Shown here piece after piece: positions 43,501-58,500 of a stretch of 64,000 nt of DNA; positions within the stretch are counted from its first letter, which is position 1; every line of letters begins with the position of its first letter. A program made the translations under genes and the position numbers. Where the stretch lies: positions 1 through 64,000 of the forward strand of contig CACXUY010000005.1 in assembly GCA_902770965.1 (NCBI GenBank), written 5' to 3'. The notes below the pieces were generated by a model, which was given only the letters and a program-made list of their open reading frames with translations, was not told where the DNA came from and did not search any database. This DNA is from an uncultured Lachnospiraceae bacterium (GTDB taxonomy: Bacteria; Bacillota; Clostridia; Lachnospirales; Lachnospiraceae).

Positions 43501-46500
43501 AGCCCCGTGGCTTCGAACCGGTATGTTTTGCCCTCGTTACCACGGTCCGCGTTCATAATGACCGTTACCTTCGCGCTCTTCAGCGTGTTGGTTATGGTCA
43601 GGGTATAGACTCCGCTTCCTTCGTCCCTGGCAAGGACAGCGCCGTCAAAGGGCGCCTCTCCGTCCTCGCCGACCTTAGTAAGCTCTATGCCGGCCGAAGT
43701 CACGTTCAGCCTGACGTCTCCCACGGCTGTATAATGGTCGGGGACCTTTGTCTGGTGAATGGTATACACACCTGCGTAAGGCATCACGAACAGCTTGGTA
43801 TCATCGGGGTCGAGGGATTCGATGAAGCCGTCCTCAGAGCTTGATGTCAGACGGCCGAGAGCCACATTCTGTTCGGGGCAGGCCATCTCGAACACTGCGT
43901 CCCCTAGTCCTGCCTGATGCGCCGCATCGCTTCCCACCACCTTGATCCTCAGCTTGTGGCCGATCAGTGAGTTGGTGAAAACGATGGTATCACCGCCGTT
44001 AAAGGTTCCCTTAAAGACGTGGTTCCTGTCAGCTTCGGGAGCCTCATTTGTCGTCCCATTCTCGGAGCCGGCTGCGGTCTCATATCCATCCTTCAGCTCC
44101 TGGGTGACGGTGAGGTATACACCGGCAGGCACTGCCAGCACGATCTCCTCTTTGGCCGCCAGCTTAAAGCCGGATACCGTCGAGCTGCCTTCCTTGGAGA
44201 CCACCCTTCCGTTCGCGTCGGTGTAGATATCCTCCTTGACCTCTATCTTCTCACCTTCTCTGAGGCGCTGGTTCTCAGGCAGGCTCATGTTTTCCTCAGA
44301 CTCCGCTTCCTCCTTCGTGACGACGTGCTCCCTCATGATATAGCCCACCACGCTGTTCGCGATAGGCGTTCCTTCTTTACTGATGATCGTGGCTTCGTAA
44401 TTGAAGACTGCGCCGACATTGGTCATATAGTCCCTAAGCTCGTTCCTTACCGTGATGACGCAGTTCTCCTTGCTGTTTTCCACCGTCAGGGCCGCCTCGG
44501 AAGCGCTTTCCGCGATCGTAAAGCCCGCGGTGTGGCTGCCCTCCGCCACCGTGGTTCCTCCGGTCATGCCAGACGCGGTCATGACCGTCGTGACATACTG
44601 ATCCAGAAGGGAGGTATCTGTCATGCTCTCCGCAAGTGCCGCCGGCACGCCCGCGATCATGTTTACGGTGTACTGGTCTTCTCTCACATCGGCCGTACCG
44701 GTATCATCCTTTTTCAAGGTGAAGCTGACGCCGTAGCCGGTGCTGCCCTCGGTAAATGTCTGATATGACGTACCATCGGTCCAATAGTATGTATGGTTTC
44801 CGCCCGTACCTTCAACGGCAGGAGTGAAGATGAACTCATCCGTGCCGGAGCCGTTCGCGTCAGCCAGCACCTTAGTGACCTTCAGAGGCACGACCTTGAT
44901 CCAGACGAGCTTCTTATCGTCAGTGCGGGCAGCCCCGGTCAGGCCGTTCCTGTCATTGATGAAATGATACAGCTGCTGGTTCGCCAGGGCAATGTCTCCT
45001 GCCGCGGTGTCGTCGCTGTACGTCCCGAAGGGATCAAGTATCTCGCCGTGCTCCTCGTACAGCGTGGAGGCGGATTGCCCTTCACCGATAGCGGTGTCGG
45101 GAACGTACACACCAACGGAACCGCCCGTAAGGCCGGTAGTGTTGATGACCGCGTTCGAATCCACTGGCAGCACTACGTTCTTTTGGACAGTGCTGCCGCC
45201 GGAGGTATAGGTGTTATCGTAGACAATCGGTGCGCCGGAGAAATAAAGCCTGGCAGTGGCGTCCGCCGCCTCAACCGCGCCGAAAGAATCCGACACCGTA
45301 TTGCCCGAAATGCTGCCGCCGGACACGGTGAGTATGCCGTTCCCGCCAAGGTACACCGCGCTTCCGCTGCCGGTCGTACCTATTATGGTGTTGCTGCTTA
45401 TAGTTCCCCCGCTGACAGCCGCATGGCCGCCATTTTCCACGTAGATCGCGCCGCCCTTGTCGTCAGCGCTGTTATTACTGACCTCGCCGCCGGTCATGGA
45501 CAGGTATCCGTCATTTATGACGCAGATACCGCCGCCGGCCTTGGCCGTATTGTTTTCGATCTTGGCAGAACCGCTGACGTTCAGCACGCCGCGGCTGACC
45601 ATGATGCCGCCGCCTCTGCTGTCGACATCCTTCGGAACCTCACAATTCCTGATCGTTCCTCCGGAGATCGACACCACGGCTCCCCAGTCTCCAAGTATGC
45701 CGCCGCCGAATTTGGCTGCGGAGCAGTTCTCGATCACGCCGCCTGTCATGACGACCTCCGCATAGCTGTCATCAGGCTTGCTCAGGTCATCAATCCCGCC
45801 GTTGGCAAAGACCGCGCCGCCGCCGGTATCCGGAAGCGAGTTGGCAGAATACGCGTTCCTGAGGACGGCATTGTCCTGAATGACCAGGCTGCTGTATTTG
45901 CCGTCCTTCCTGTACGACTTTACATGCACAAGGTTGCCGTTGACAGACACATCCGGATAATCATTCTTGTTGCCATCCAGGATGATCCCCCTGTCAAGAC
46001 CGGCCAGCGCCAGCTTTGCGCCGTCGGTCACCCAGAACAGGGCAGTATCCTCGCCAAATTCACGTTTAATGATGGCAGAGGTCTTGCTGTCCTCCACTGC
46101 CCTTCCGTGCTCGGCGTCAAAGGTGGGGGCGAAGTTGTAGGTATCCCCGCTTGCCGCCGCGGTGGTGATGACGATGTTGTCTCCGCCCTGGTTCAGCACC
46201 ACCCTGTCACTGTATGGCATCGCGTAGTCCACCAGCATCTGGATGGCCACCGGATGGGCGGCATCCATGATGATGCTGCCGCCGCGAGCGTAGGCAACCG
46301 CGGAGTTCAGGCTGGTAAAGCAGGTCTCGACCTTCTCCACGCTGCTTACATTGGCGGCTGCCTGTGCCTCTGCCTCGGTATTGTACAGTCCCAGACGGCT
46401 GCCGCCCGCGTCAACCGCCGCGAACTGCTCGATCTTGCAGATGTAAGCATGGTTAGTGACCACCAGCCGGGGATTGTCCTGGACATGAGGGAAGGTATAG

Positions 46501-49500
46501 AGGGTCTCAGTGCCCGTCCACACGTTGCCCGCAGCCAGAGCCGTGGCATAGTCGGCATCACTTAGGATCACATCCTCGTGCAGGAACTCGATGTCGGTAA
46601 AAGCATAACTTGCCACATTCGCCGTCCCCTTCTGCTTATAGGCAGGCAGACCGATCCCACTGTCAGAATCCAGCACGATACCATAGACTCTATTCGAGGT
46701 GTCCAGGATTCCTTTTTCAAGCCTTCCGGTAGGATCGGAATAGACGGCCGGCACGTTGTTCGCCCTTTCCGTGCACAGCAGCCTTGCGGTCGTAAAGTTG
46801 ATCGACGCGGGCATCCTGACCTTCACGTAGTAATACTGTTCAGTCGGCGCGCAGTTCTTTCTCGCCTCACCGAAATCAACCACCGAAGAATAGAAATCCA
46901 CTCCTTCGGCATCGCTGAAAACGAACTCTATCCTTTTTACATTTTCATATGAATTGTCCTTTACCCGGTCTGTCCGGTACAGCTTCACATATCCTGTGAC
47001 GTACCCATCCTTCAGGGGCTGCCATTCCGACTTCATATCGGTTTCTATGGCTGCCCACTGCACGTTGTGGTCGTCCGCCCGCAGCGCATCCAGGTTTTCC
47101 TTTACCGTATATGATTCAAATACACCGGAATCGGCGCCATAGGTATGCGAAACATAGACCACCTTTGCCCAGGTCTTCTCCTGGCCATCGATGATCGCAG
47201 TATCGTTTTTGGTAAGCTCAGTGACCACATAGCCGGCTTCATCCTTGGCGGTTAGCGGAGTACCTGTCGTGTCCGCGGCATTCTTATGCCCGTAAACCGT
47301 AAACTCTACGGAATCGATCCCGGTATAGGTCTCAGGATCCCACTTCTTCTGGATCACCAGAGGCACATAGGTCGGCACGATATCTATAAAATCAATCAGC
47401 GTGGTATCCAGCGACGTGTCGAGCGTACCCGTGATCGTATAGTCGACCGCCTGCCGGATCGAAAGGTTCGTCTTCCAGACATTGTTCTGCGACACGCTTA
47501 TTTCCTGTGACGGGTTGTCAAATGCGCCGCGAAGGCTGTAGTCCAGCCCCTTGCCGCCGATCACGCGCAGCTTAACATCCCCGCCGTTCTTCGCCGGAGT
47601 GACGGTAGCCCTGTCCTCGGCCAGGGCCATGTATTTATTCTCCGTGCTGTCCCAGACCTCGGCGGCCTCCATGAGGGACAGTCCGTTCATGACATTTGTT
47701 CCATCGACAGGATCCTTAGACATCTTGCCGATTATGGTCTGCTTCCACTTCTCTGCAGTATCGGCGCCGTCAGCCGAGGTATCGTTCTTTAATTCGAGAT
47801 AAACCGGCTCTGAATAGCACAGCACCAAGGTATCGTTCGAGTAAAGCCCCAGGGCACCTGCCCCCCTGCTTTCGAACTGCAGTGTTCCGGGCGCGGCGGT
47901 ATCCGTATAGGGCAGCGTGCCGACAGCCGCGATAGAGAAATCTCCGATGACCAGCTCATAGCCCATCCTGCCGTAGCCGCCCTCTCCGGGATCGCCGTCG
48001 GTATTCACCACGTCCATGTCTGACTGACGCCATGCCCGCCACAGGAGCATGGTGTCGGTCTTGACATCGGTATCGAAGGACGCTTCAAGCGCCGCGGCGA
48101 TCTCCTCAACGGTCATGCGGTCCTGTGTCAGAGTGAAATATCTTTCGGCGAGGAGCTCCGAAGCGGAATTGACCTTAAGCACCGCCGGATCGCTCAGGTT
48201 GCTGAAATCTACGGACGGCGCGTAGACAACCTTAACCTTCAGCTGCTGCACCCAGATTATCCTGCTGTCCCCTCCGAGACCGCCGACAAGGCCGTTGCGG
48301 TCATTTATGAAATTGGAGAGGTTACTGCCCGCAGGATCCATGCACTTGCCAAAACGATCATTGGCACCGCCCCGCTCGTCAAATATAGCTCCGTCTGTTC
48401 CGTCTACCACGTAGACACCTATCTTAGCGTCTTCGCCAAGGCCGTCGGAGAAGATGAGCTTGCTCGTGTTGTAGTTGAGCACGACATTTACCTGCGGAAC
48501 AGCCTCCGGACCGGGGTTGTCGGTCACCTGGGCATCTCCCGAGAAATGCAGCTCACTCCCTTCACCTGCCTTCACCGCTCCGCCCGTAGGCGAATTGGAG
48601 CTGTTTCCGGTAATTATGCCGCCGGACATATACAGCTTTCCGTTATCATCATCGGCAGCAGATGAACCATGGCCGATATATATGGCAGCTCCGTCGGTCT
48701 TGGCCATGTTGCCGCTGACCTCACCGCCTTCCATGTTCACCCTGCCTTCGGAATAGACCGCGCCGCCGCGGGAATCCGTCGCCTCATTATTGGTAATGAG
48801 CGCGCCTGACCCTATGGTGATCAAGGTATTCTCCGATGCCTTGACGGCGCCGCCCAGCTCGGCGCTGTTGCCCTTCAGCGTGCCCGTGATGTTCACCACA
48901 CTCTTTTTAGGGGTTGCGTCCGCGCTGCCCTGCTCGGCATAGATGGCGCCTCCTTTAACGGCGGTACATCTTTCGATAGTTCCCGCAACATCCAGTCTGC
49001 CCTTATCGATGTAGACTGCGCCGCCCATGTCGTCAGTTTTTGAATTCCTGATCTCGGCATTGCCGCCGACGACGGTTGTGCTGTCCACCTTTGCCAGAAC
49101 TACAGCTCCCTTGCCGCCCGTATGGTTCGTCTTGTCTCCATCGATGACGAGCTTGTCAAATGAAAGCTTTCCTTCATTCGTGAACATCGAGCCACCGTCG
49201 AAGCCTCTGGTTATCACGGCCTTCTCCTGAGCCTCGTCAGCGCTGCGGAAGCAGAACTTTGCCCCGGTTTTTTCGGCAGTGGTCAGCACGATGTCATCTG
49301 CCGCAGCGATAGTGACCTTGTCGTCTACCGGCATGGAGTAGTCCCTGAGCATCTCGATGACGGCCGCCCCGCCCATGTGGTTCTCGGCGTAGGCCACGGC
49401 GCTCTTAAGGGTCTTAAAGGGATGCTCTCTTCCATCGTGTACGATCTTGCATATAGGATCGCCCGGCTCGTACACGACATACACTGCGCTTACGCCTACC

Positions 49501-52500
49501 CTTGGCGTCGTACTGCTATTCAGCTTCGACCTTTCGTCCGCGTAGCGGATGCCGTCCCTCGTGTTTTGGGCATACAAATTCAAGCCGCGCGCCCCTAGTT
49601 CTCCGGCATTCTTCGCCAGCTCCCCGGGACCTGCAGCAATATACGCGAAAAGATAACAGTCGCTCTCAACACCGATGAGGTGGAAGCCGGGATCCGCGAG
49701 TACGCCCCTGGCCTCATTTGTCTCATGCCTCACGCTGTCAAGCGTCGTCGCCACCCAGAAAACAGGATCATTCTCTATGGTTCGGTCAGGGTGGGTGTTG
49801 ATGGTGTCAGGCTCCTGAATCGTGATATTGTATACGTTCTGTTTCACCTCGGTAAGGCTGCCGTCGGGATTCTCGATGACGTAGTATACTATAGGCTTGA
49901 TCTCCTCAGGGAAATAGTAGATCGAGAGCCCCTGCTCATCGAAGTCCTCCCAGCTGGCCTGGTTATCCGTGCTGTACTGCCATACCGCGTTATCCGCGTT
50001 GTAGCGTATGTGGGTGAGCCTGTCTGTCGATGCCCGGCCGCCGCTGTAGGGATAAGCCGCCAGGAACACATAGTTGGTCTTGCCGGGTATATTGATGGTC
50101 AGACCGTTCCGGTCATAAGCATTGTACCAGGTATTGGCGGTATACTCCGCCGTCTCCATCCTGGACTCCACCGATTCAAGGTAAGGGCTCTTTCCTTCAA
50201 GCACGCTCCTCGCGTCAGCGGCCTGAAGGTCGCCGTACCACGCTTCATAGACCGTCACCAAAAGCTTGCTCCTCGCCCACTGCGCGTACAGGTGATGGGT
50301 GTTGTCCGCTTCCAGCGGCAGCGTATCTATCCGGATAGTGTCTGTGGAGAGCACGTCCATTCCGCTGCCGTCAGGCTCGGTGTTCCACTTTATGAACGCG
50401 TAGCCCTCACGCTGAGGCATGAAACCAACCTTGTTGATGTCCGTGCTGACAGGCCATGCGACATTGGGGAAGCTGCTGTGGTTGCTGTTCTCATCGTAAT
50501 TGGAAAAATACAGCCTCATCACGGTCTCGCCGTCAACGGTCTCAGGACCGCTGATGGTCGTTGACCCGTCGTCATTTAACGGCACAAAGCCCGTACCTCC
50601 GTTAAGGTGGTAAATGAGCGTGACCTCGCGGACCTTGGAATAGACCGCGAACAGCCTTAGGGTGACGCCTGCTTCAGGCATAGCGATGCTGTCCCCCGGG
50701 AAATATACGTCGCCGGTCGCAAGGTTCGTCCAGTACACGAAGGTCCTGCCTTCCGCGTCCTTCAGTATCTCAGAGCCGGGAAGCCCGTCCACGGTGCCTG
50801 CGCTTGCCCTGGTTGTTGAGCCTGAGTAATAAGGTCCGACGGTATCGCCGACCTGTTCCGTGGCGTTTTTGAAATATTGGATCCTGCCGCTCTCGTTGCG
50901 CCTGATATCAGGGACGAGGATCAGGTCGTCCATAACCGTGGTCGTGGATGTCACGTAACCGGCGGATAAGGTATTGTCCTCATTCAGGCGCTTCCAGCCA
51001 TAGAAAACCTCGTAGCCGCTGAGCGCCGGAGCGGGAAGCTCATATTCCATCAGCTTGGTGCCGGCAAGACGGGTCGCCTCGTAATCCTGATAATCGTTGG
51101 TATCATCATCGTCATGTTCCTTATTCCACCAGGAAAGGGGATATCCGTCCTCATCGCGCACGATCTCCCCCGTGTCCCCATCTGTCCTCTGAAGGGCACC
51201 TTTGCCATCAACACCCATGGTTATGACCGTGAAATCTCTCGGCTTGAACTGGGCATACAGCGTAAAGCTGTAGTTGGGCATAGTGCCTTCAAAGGGCGCG
51301 TCGGAGGTCGGAGACGTGGACCAGCACTTGAACTCATAGCCCTCCGGGGGCACGGGCCTGGGGATAGGGGTATTATCCTCGGTATATTTGCCGCTGCGTA
51401 TGGCCTCGTATATAGCGCCGTCCGTATTCTCCGCATTGGTGACATAAGTGGTGTACTCCAGGAGAAGGTGCTTGTTCGCGCTCTCCGAGTAATTGTTATC
51501 CGCAGCATTAGTAGACCTGAGCTTTAACACATACTTGCCAGGCCTGAAATATAGGTTCATGAAATTGGTGTTATTATTGATCGTCTCGGTCCTGATCCCG
51601 TTCTTGATACGTCCGCCTTCGGCAGGCAGGCTTGCCAAATCGTCATAGGTCGTCTCAAGACTGCCCTTCAGGATCATCGTGCTCATGCCGCTGGCATAGC
51701 GCGCTATGTGAAGCTTGCGCGCCGGGAAGGTGTACACCACATCCGAGTCGGCGTGGTAACGTCCCAGCAGCAGGTTGCGGTATATGAGGTCGTACTGCCC
51801 TTCCTCAACTCCCTTTCCGCCGGTGCCCGTGACCTTCCAATACCAGCGCCCGTTCACCTTCACCTTTGTGGGCGAGCCGCTGCCGGCAGGGTAAAGCCTG
51901 AGGTCATGGTAGAATCCACCCACGATGCGGTGGTAATAGGTGTCCACCGGCAGGTAATAATCATATAGCTGGATCTCCTTCACGCCGCCGGCCACGTCGA
52001 CACCGTAAGCAGGACGTCCGGCTACACTGTTATCATGTATGCCTGTCTCGTGGCTGTAGCCCGGGATAAGGTTCATCTTACCCTCCACCGTGTTCCAGTC
52101 AGCGTTGGAAGGCCTCCAGCCGGTTCCCGAACCAGTTCCGGGCACGTTGTAGACGACCTGGGTATAGTCGTCCCCCATAGGGATGTAGATATCATTCCCG
52201 TTGGCATCCTTATTAATATTGACTTTGTCTGCATCTCTTATATCAGATGATACTTTTGCCTTCGGCTGAGTGTAGTCATACTGTGCCAGCAAAGTGTAAT
52301 CGGTAGTTACATCAGGAGTAGGAATAATACTACGGCCAACAAAAGCCTGTTTTTCCTGAATGTTATTAAATGTCCCAGTAGGCGCTATTGAAACATTGCT
52401 GCTCTTATAGCTTGCGGAAGTACCTGCGACGTTGGGCGTTGTCGTCATTTCGGTAAGGCTGCCCGGAAATACCGTCCAGCCACTGAACGCAAACGACCTT

Positions 52501-55500
52501 CTCCAACCAACCTCGTCCGGGACATCCTTATTGTCATGTGCTTTTGTCGCAGTAATGCTTGTCACGACACCCAAATTTCTATTTTGCACACCATACCAGT
52601 AATAATATCCGCCTGGATCAATATCAGGATCATAGATAACATACATGTTCTCATTATCCTTCAAATGATAAAAACCAAGCGTATCTGGATATTCACCTGT
52701 GATCCAAGGGTTTATGAGTTTATTATTGTGATTGTAATATGATACATTATAATTATTCGTAATCGTATTAGGTATAGTCGTGCTGTTCAGCTTGGCACCT
52801 TGAGGCCATAGGGCTGAAACATCCATGCCAAGCCATGCATCGATCGTGATAGTTGTCTGATCACTGCCGTCTTTATCTACGACAGCTCCGTCATTGGCAT
52901 ACTCGACAGGCTGTACGTCATAACCTATCGTCTTTGGACTCTTCACGCCAAATATTAATACTTTTTGGCCGCCATCCTTATATCCGCCGACAGCCTCTTT
53001 AAGTATATAGTTATTGTCCGGCTGGAACGTGAGCTTGAACATCCTGCGGTTGAAATACACATTGTACTCGGTCTCGCCGTCTTCCAGAATGACCTTCGCA
53101 TCCTCGTCAGTGGCATGCAGTACCAGATCGTCAGCGGTGCTTTCAACCGTTCCTAGCTCGAAATATCCCGCTGCCGCATCATCGGGCTTCCCCGCTTCCT
53201 GATCCTCAGAGAAGGTATAGTAACCGGACATATTGGATACAGCCTTCTCTGCCGTATTCAGGGCATGCGTGCCGTCCACAAGGTAGGCGGAACCATTTTC
53301 GTCCGTCTTGAATACCCCTGTGTTCTGCAGCGTGTAGCCCTTGCGGTCCGTGTTCTGCACCCAGTAATTGACCTTGATGGAGGTCTCGATGGGTTCGCCG
53401 TTGCGCTCCCAATGGGCATAGAGCACCGCAGGCACCGGATCTATATTGTTCTCCGCCGCCCAGCCGACCAAGGCTTTGTCAAATGAGTACTGCGTCCCGG
53501 AGTCGGTACGGGTTCCGTCTGCCGTCAGCCCGGAATACCCTTTTTCCGTCCACCATCCCTTAAAAGCATAACCCTTTCGCACAGGAGGCTCCGGCGCCGG
53601 CGCCCACTGGCCAAGATCCTTAGGGAAGGTGATGGGAGCCACATAGGTACCGCCCTGGGAATCAAAGGCTATCGTGTAGATTGCTCCGAGCACGGGATAT
53701 AACGTCATATCGGCCGTTACGGCGCTTCCCTTGTTGTTGTAAGGATAAGAATCGTTTCCGTTCGTGGTCCAGCGCGCCACATACTGCTCGTTCGTGAGTA
53801 TGGGAGATATACCCGACGTATTCAGCGGCTCGTTTTCGATATATCGCTGCTCCGTGATCTTGCGGACGCCGCTCTGGCCCAGAGGCTTGTCCATATAGGT
53901 TACTGTCAGCACCTTCGCGAAGCCGGCATACAGCCTGCGGTTGACGGGCTGTGAGACCACTCCGAATTCATTGAAGCGCTGTGTCCACTCCTTATCAAGA
54001 TACCAGCCGGTGAACACGCGGCCTTCATTCCTCGGATCCGCGGGAGTATCCGGTACGATAAGCTCCTCGCCGGGGCTGATGATCTCCTCATAATAGGGGA
54101 TATCCTCCTCTCCGTCATGCCAGATATCGGAGGAGTCCTGGACATAGAAATCATAGGTCGCCGCCTCACCGCTGAAGGAGCCGGCATCGTACCAGGCGTA
54201 GAGCTTTATCACTCGCTCCGCGCCGCGGTCGGCTGTCACATTGCGGTTCATGCTGATGACCTCGTTGGGGGCATATTTCATGACATCCGGATAGACGCGC
54301 TTGCCCGAAGCATATCGTGCCGCGTCCGGATAAAGTGCCGCGAAATCAGATGCCGCCTGTCCCTCGCCCGGCGCAACGGTGGCCCAGAAACGGAAGAGCT
54401 TTCCTGACGGGCGTCCTTTGGAAGCCATCGCCTTCGTGCTGGAGCCGTCATTATAGGTCTTGGGATCGGCCGGTACGCTGATGTCCTCGCCGGCGTCATA
54501 AACGATGGTATAAGTGCTGGCATCAGCCCACTTTGCTTTCAGATAGAGCGGGCGCAGCGCGGGCTCGGTGAAATTGTAAGCCTTCTTTGAATCCGAGGCC
54601 TTTTCATGTGGCGTGAATGTCTTTGTCGCGCTGTCAAAGTCCGCCGTTACGCTGTACCAGTACTGGAATTTATACACGCCGGGGGAATAGACGTATGCCA
54701 CCCCGTCGCTGTAGGTATCGGTGCCGTCCATGTACCGTCCGTTTTTATTTGTTATCAGGTAATTAAGCTCGGCTTCCGTAAGCTCCACATAGGTCGCGGT
54801 CCGAGCCTTAGCGCCGTCTATCACAGTATTGTAAGGATGGCTGACATATTTGTAAGCCGTCCTCAGGGTATCATAATCCACCCCCGCTTCCTCGACGGGG
54901 ACATATTCCCTCGACACGGCATACTCACTGATCAGTTCCCCGTTTTCCACATTAAACCAGGTACTGCCGTTCTTACCGTCTAGCACTCCGCCGTCTGCAT
55001 CAACCTGCACGGGAACCGAGGTCTTTACCCCCTTGTAAATGGTGATGTCGTGGTTCGGCACCTTCGCGTTTGACAGATCATACTCATCATGGCAGCTCTT
55101 ATCGTTGTACCACCAGATATCATTGCCCTCGCCGTCGACGGCCAGAGACACGATGCTGCCCAGATCGTTGTAATATGATGCCAGCAGCTCAGCTGTTATA
55201 GGCGTCTCATAAGGCAGCCTGAGCCTTTCCGAGCCAGCCGGCGCCCCTCCGTCACGGACATACCTCAGGTTGACGTAGTAGGAGTCACGCGTATAGTAAA
55301 GGTAAGCGTCATCGTTATTACTGTTAGCAGTGTTCCAGTCACTTGAGCTTGATATCGTCTTGTTCGTCTTTATGTTCATGGCCTTATACTGCGAGAAGCC
55401 ATCGATATCATAAAACAACGATGCCGAGAAGCCGCCGCCGCCGTAATTGAGCTGGCTGCCAAGGCGTTCGAAGGTCTTGCCGTCAAGCTTCACGTACTGC

Positions 55501-58500
55501 GGACTGTCCTTCCCATTTACAGGCGTGCCGGTCGTGATACCGGCAGGATCCAGCACCTCAAGATAGTAGACCAGCCTGTGGGTCTGGGCATTGATACTGT
55601 TGTGCACAAAATATTCCGTATCGTGCTTCAGCGCCTGAAGATAGTCAATGCGCTTGAACAGGCTGTAGCCCAGCGAGCTGCCGTCAGCATCCAGCCAGCT
55701 GTTGCCGGTCAGCACCGCCGTCTTGCCGCCGGTAACAAGCTGGGACGGGTTTTTGGAGTTCAGATAATAGCCCAGGCTGTTGATTGCTCTGCCGTTCGCG
55801 TCATAGACAGGAAACTCCTTGCTGATGTCCTGACCATAGAGGGCATCGTACTCCTTGACGGTCGGGAAGGCCTTTCCCGAATAAGTCCTGGTCAGCATCT
55901 CCGGAGTGATATCGGACGTCAACGGATTATATCTGCTGTTGCCGCCGTGCCACTGATAGTCCTTGAAGATCAGATGATAGCTTCTGCGGGAGAGATAAAT
56001 ACGGAACACGGTCGTGCCATCCGCATGGACGGTCACAGGCTCGCTCCTGACGGTATCCAGCTTGAAGCCGATGAGGTCGCTCGGATCTGCCGAGCCGCTC
56101 TCGCCTGCCAGCAATGCCGCCATATCTATGGTATATGCCACTGTATCAACGTCGCCGGAGCCGGTGAACATGACCTTTGCAGTATCGTACCGAGGGCTGC
56201 TGGCGGCGGCCTGCTCCACGGTCACTGTGTTTATATCCTCCAGCCTTACCTGACTGCCTGACTTCGCCATATATGTGCCGGAGGCAACGACAGTGTCCTT
56301 GAAATCATAATGGTAACCTGCGCCTGCGGCATCATAGCTGTCGCCGGCACGCTGCTTGTATACCACCACCGAGAATGTGGCCAGATCCTCCGCCTCCCAA
56401 TGGGCGTAGAGGGTCAGGTCGTAGTTCAGCTTGCTGCCTCCATGGTAAAGCTCCGCGGCCGTGAAAAGGGCGCTGACGACCGTACCGTCCGCCATGAAAA
56501 CCTGTGAGCCCGTATCGTCCGGCCTGGTAAACCAGCCTGTGAACCGGTAACCGACAGGGGAAGCAGGGACAGGGGCTGTGGCAGGCGTGACGCCGGGAGC
56601 CACGAGCTGCGGCGGGGTATAGGCCACTGACAAGGGCCTCGTCGTGTCATCATCACTTTCCCTTTTGTTCCCATCAAAGTATATCCATTGAAACTGCGTG
56701 CAGTAAGGATAGAGATCCACGTCCGAGGTAACATTTTGGGCATTATAACGCCGGGGCGTGCCCTCAGCCGCCTCGTTGCCGGTTCCATCATATAAAGTAT
56801 AGAGATCCTGAGTCCAATATTGGAATACCAGGTATTCGCCGTTATTAACCTGAAGGGCTGTATACGCCACCTCTTCAGGATCTATACGCGTACCGCTGGC
56901 CACATAGTCTGAGCGCAGTATCCGGCCGTTCTGGTCGTAATAAGTCACGCGGATCTGCGGCACATCCTCCGCGTATACGGCCTTCAGGTATCGGATGATG
57001 GGATACTTGCGTCCTTCCGGCAGTTCAGGGACCGTCACCACTCCCCATCCGTTAAATGCCTTGTCCAAAGCGGGGTCGGCGGGATCTGCGGGATCATTCA
57101 CCAATGTCCAGTGGTCAAATGTCCTGCCTCCGTCCGAAGGCGATTCAGGCTGTGCCAGGATGGCGCCCGCCTTCAGGGTCTGACGCATCCGTGAATATTC
57201 CTTGCCGTCAGGATCCACGAAATAATATGATATGGTGGGCTCGTTCTGTACTACCACGTAGATCGAGAACGCGGACGAATCAAAGCTCAGGGTATCGCCG
57301 TCGACGGACGCGCCTATCTCCTCTGGTTGATCGCCCATGTGGACCAGCTTCGTGTCCTGCGCGAATTCCTCATCCAGCAGCTGTATTGTCACGCGGACAT
57401 TTCCGTTGAGGTCATGGTACTCCGTATCTCCCTTTACAAAGCGGATGTCGAACGCCTTGTGGATGCGGACTGCTTCCACATCCTCGCCCAACGCGCCTGC
57501 CGCATCCTCAAGGTAGGCCTCGGACTCCTCGTCCGTCAGCTCACGCACCACAAGCTCCGCGTCTGAAGGAATGCCCGTGTCAGAGCCATAGGTCGCCGTG
57601 ATCCTCCAGGTATGCCCCTCGAAGTCCTTGTAGTTCGTGTCAATGGTATATTCCGTAACGACGTACACGGCCATCTCGCTGGCCTGGAAGGCAACTGTCC
57701 CGTTCTCGACAGTGACTGCATTGACCTGTTCCATGGTGCCGTCGCCCCTGACCTGCCAGACCTCCAGCTCCTTGCTTTCGTTGATGGCCTCGTTGGCTAT
57801 CGATACGGTCACAGGGCGGTTTTCCCCGGGCTGGTATTCCCCGCCCCCGGTCTGAAGGGAAATGTCATAAGCCGCGATGGTGCTGCGGGCTTCCCCATTG
57901 ACCTCCGGATCCGGCAGGCTGTCAGTATAGTCTTCCGTCACATCCGCTACATAAATATCAGTGTCCATAGGCATGACGCCCTCGAGCGTCACGTCCTCTT
58001 TTGTCAGCGTGACATTACGGTATCCGGAATCCCAGATCAGGGCGATGCTCTCCCCCGCCCTGAAGGGTGCGGGTTCATCGGTCCCGGCGATGCCGAAGAT
58101 CTCCTCCGCGGCAACGCCGTCCCGGACTATGACTGCGCTGATGCCGCCGTAAAAGCCGTCTGTGCTGGTTCCTGTAGGAACGCTGTCCATCCACAGGGTG
58201 GTTCCGTAATATGCTTCAGGATCAGTCTCGATACTGAAGGTGTCCACCGTCCAGCATCCCCCCTCCGCCGCGTAGGCGGGAGCCTTTCGGGCTGAAGCAC
58301 TCATGCTTCGAGGGCCGTAGACGCTCACCCGCATGTCGTATATAACCCAGCTGAGCATTTTCTTGACTACACTGGCGAGGCCAAAACGGCCAAGGCGGCC
58401 AACGGTCGCGCCAAGCCTTACGGCAGCGGGACCTTCAGCCCTGCTGCCCTCATCGTCCATACCGGTGAGGTTGGCTGTCTCAAGGGGAATGTAACGGTCA

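Noticed and set aside
40680-50564. Long plus-strand open frames (330, 590 and 294 codons) opposite the giant gene
   Set aside because: They are antisense shadows of a GC-rich, stop-poor gene, with no ribosome binding sites or domain look, while the minus frame has clear repeats.
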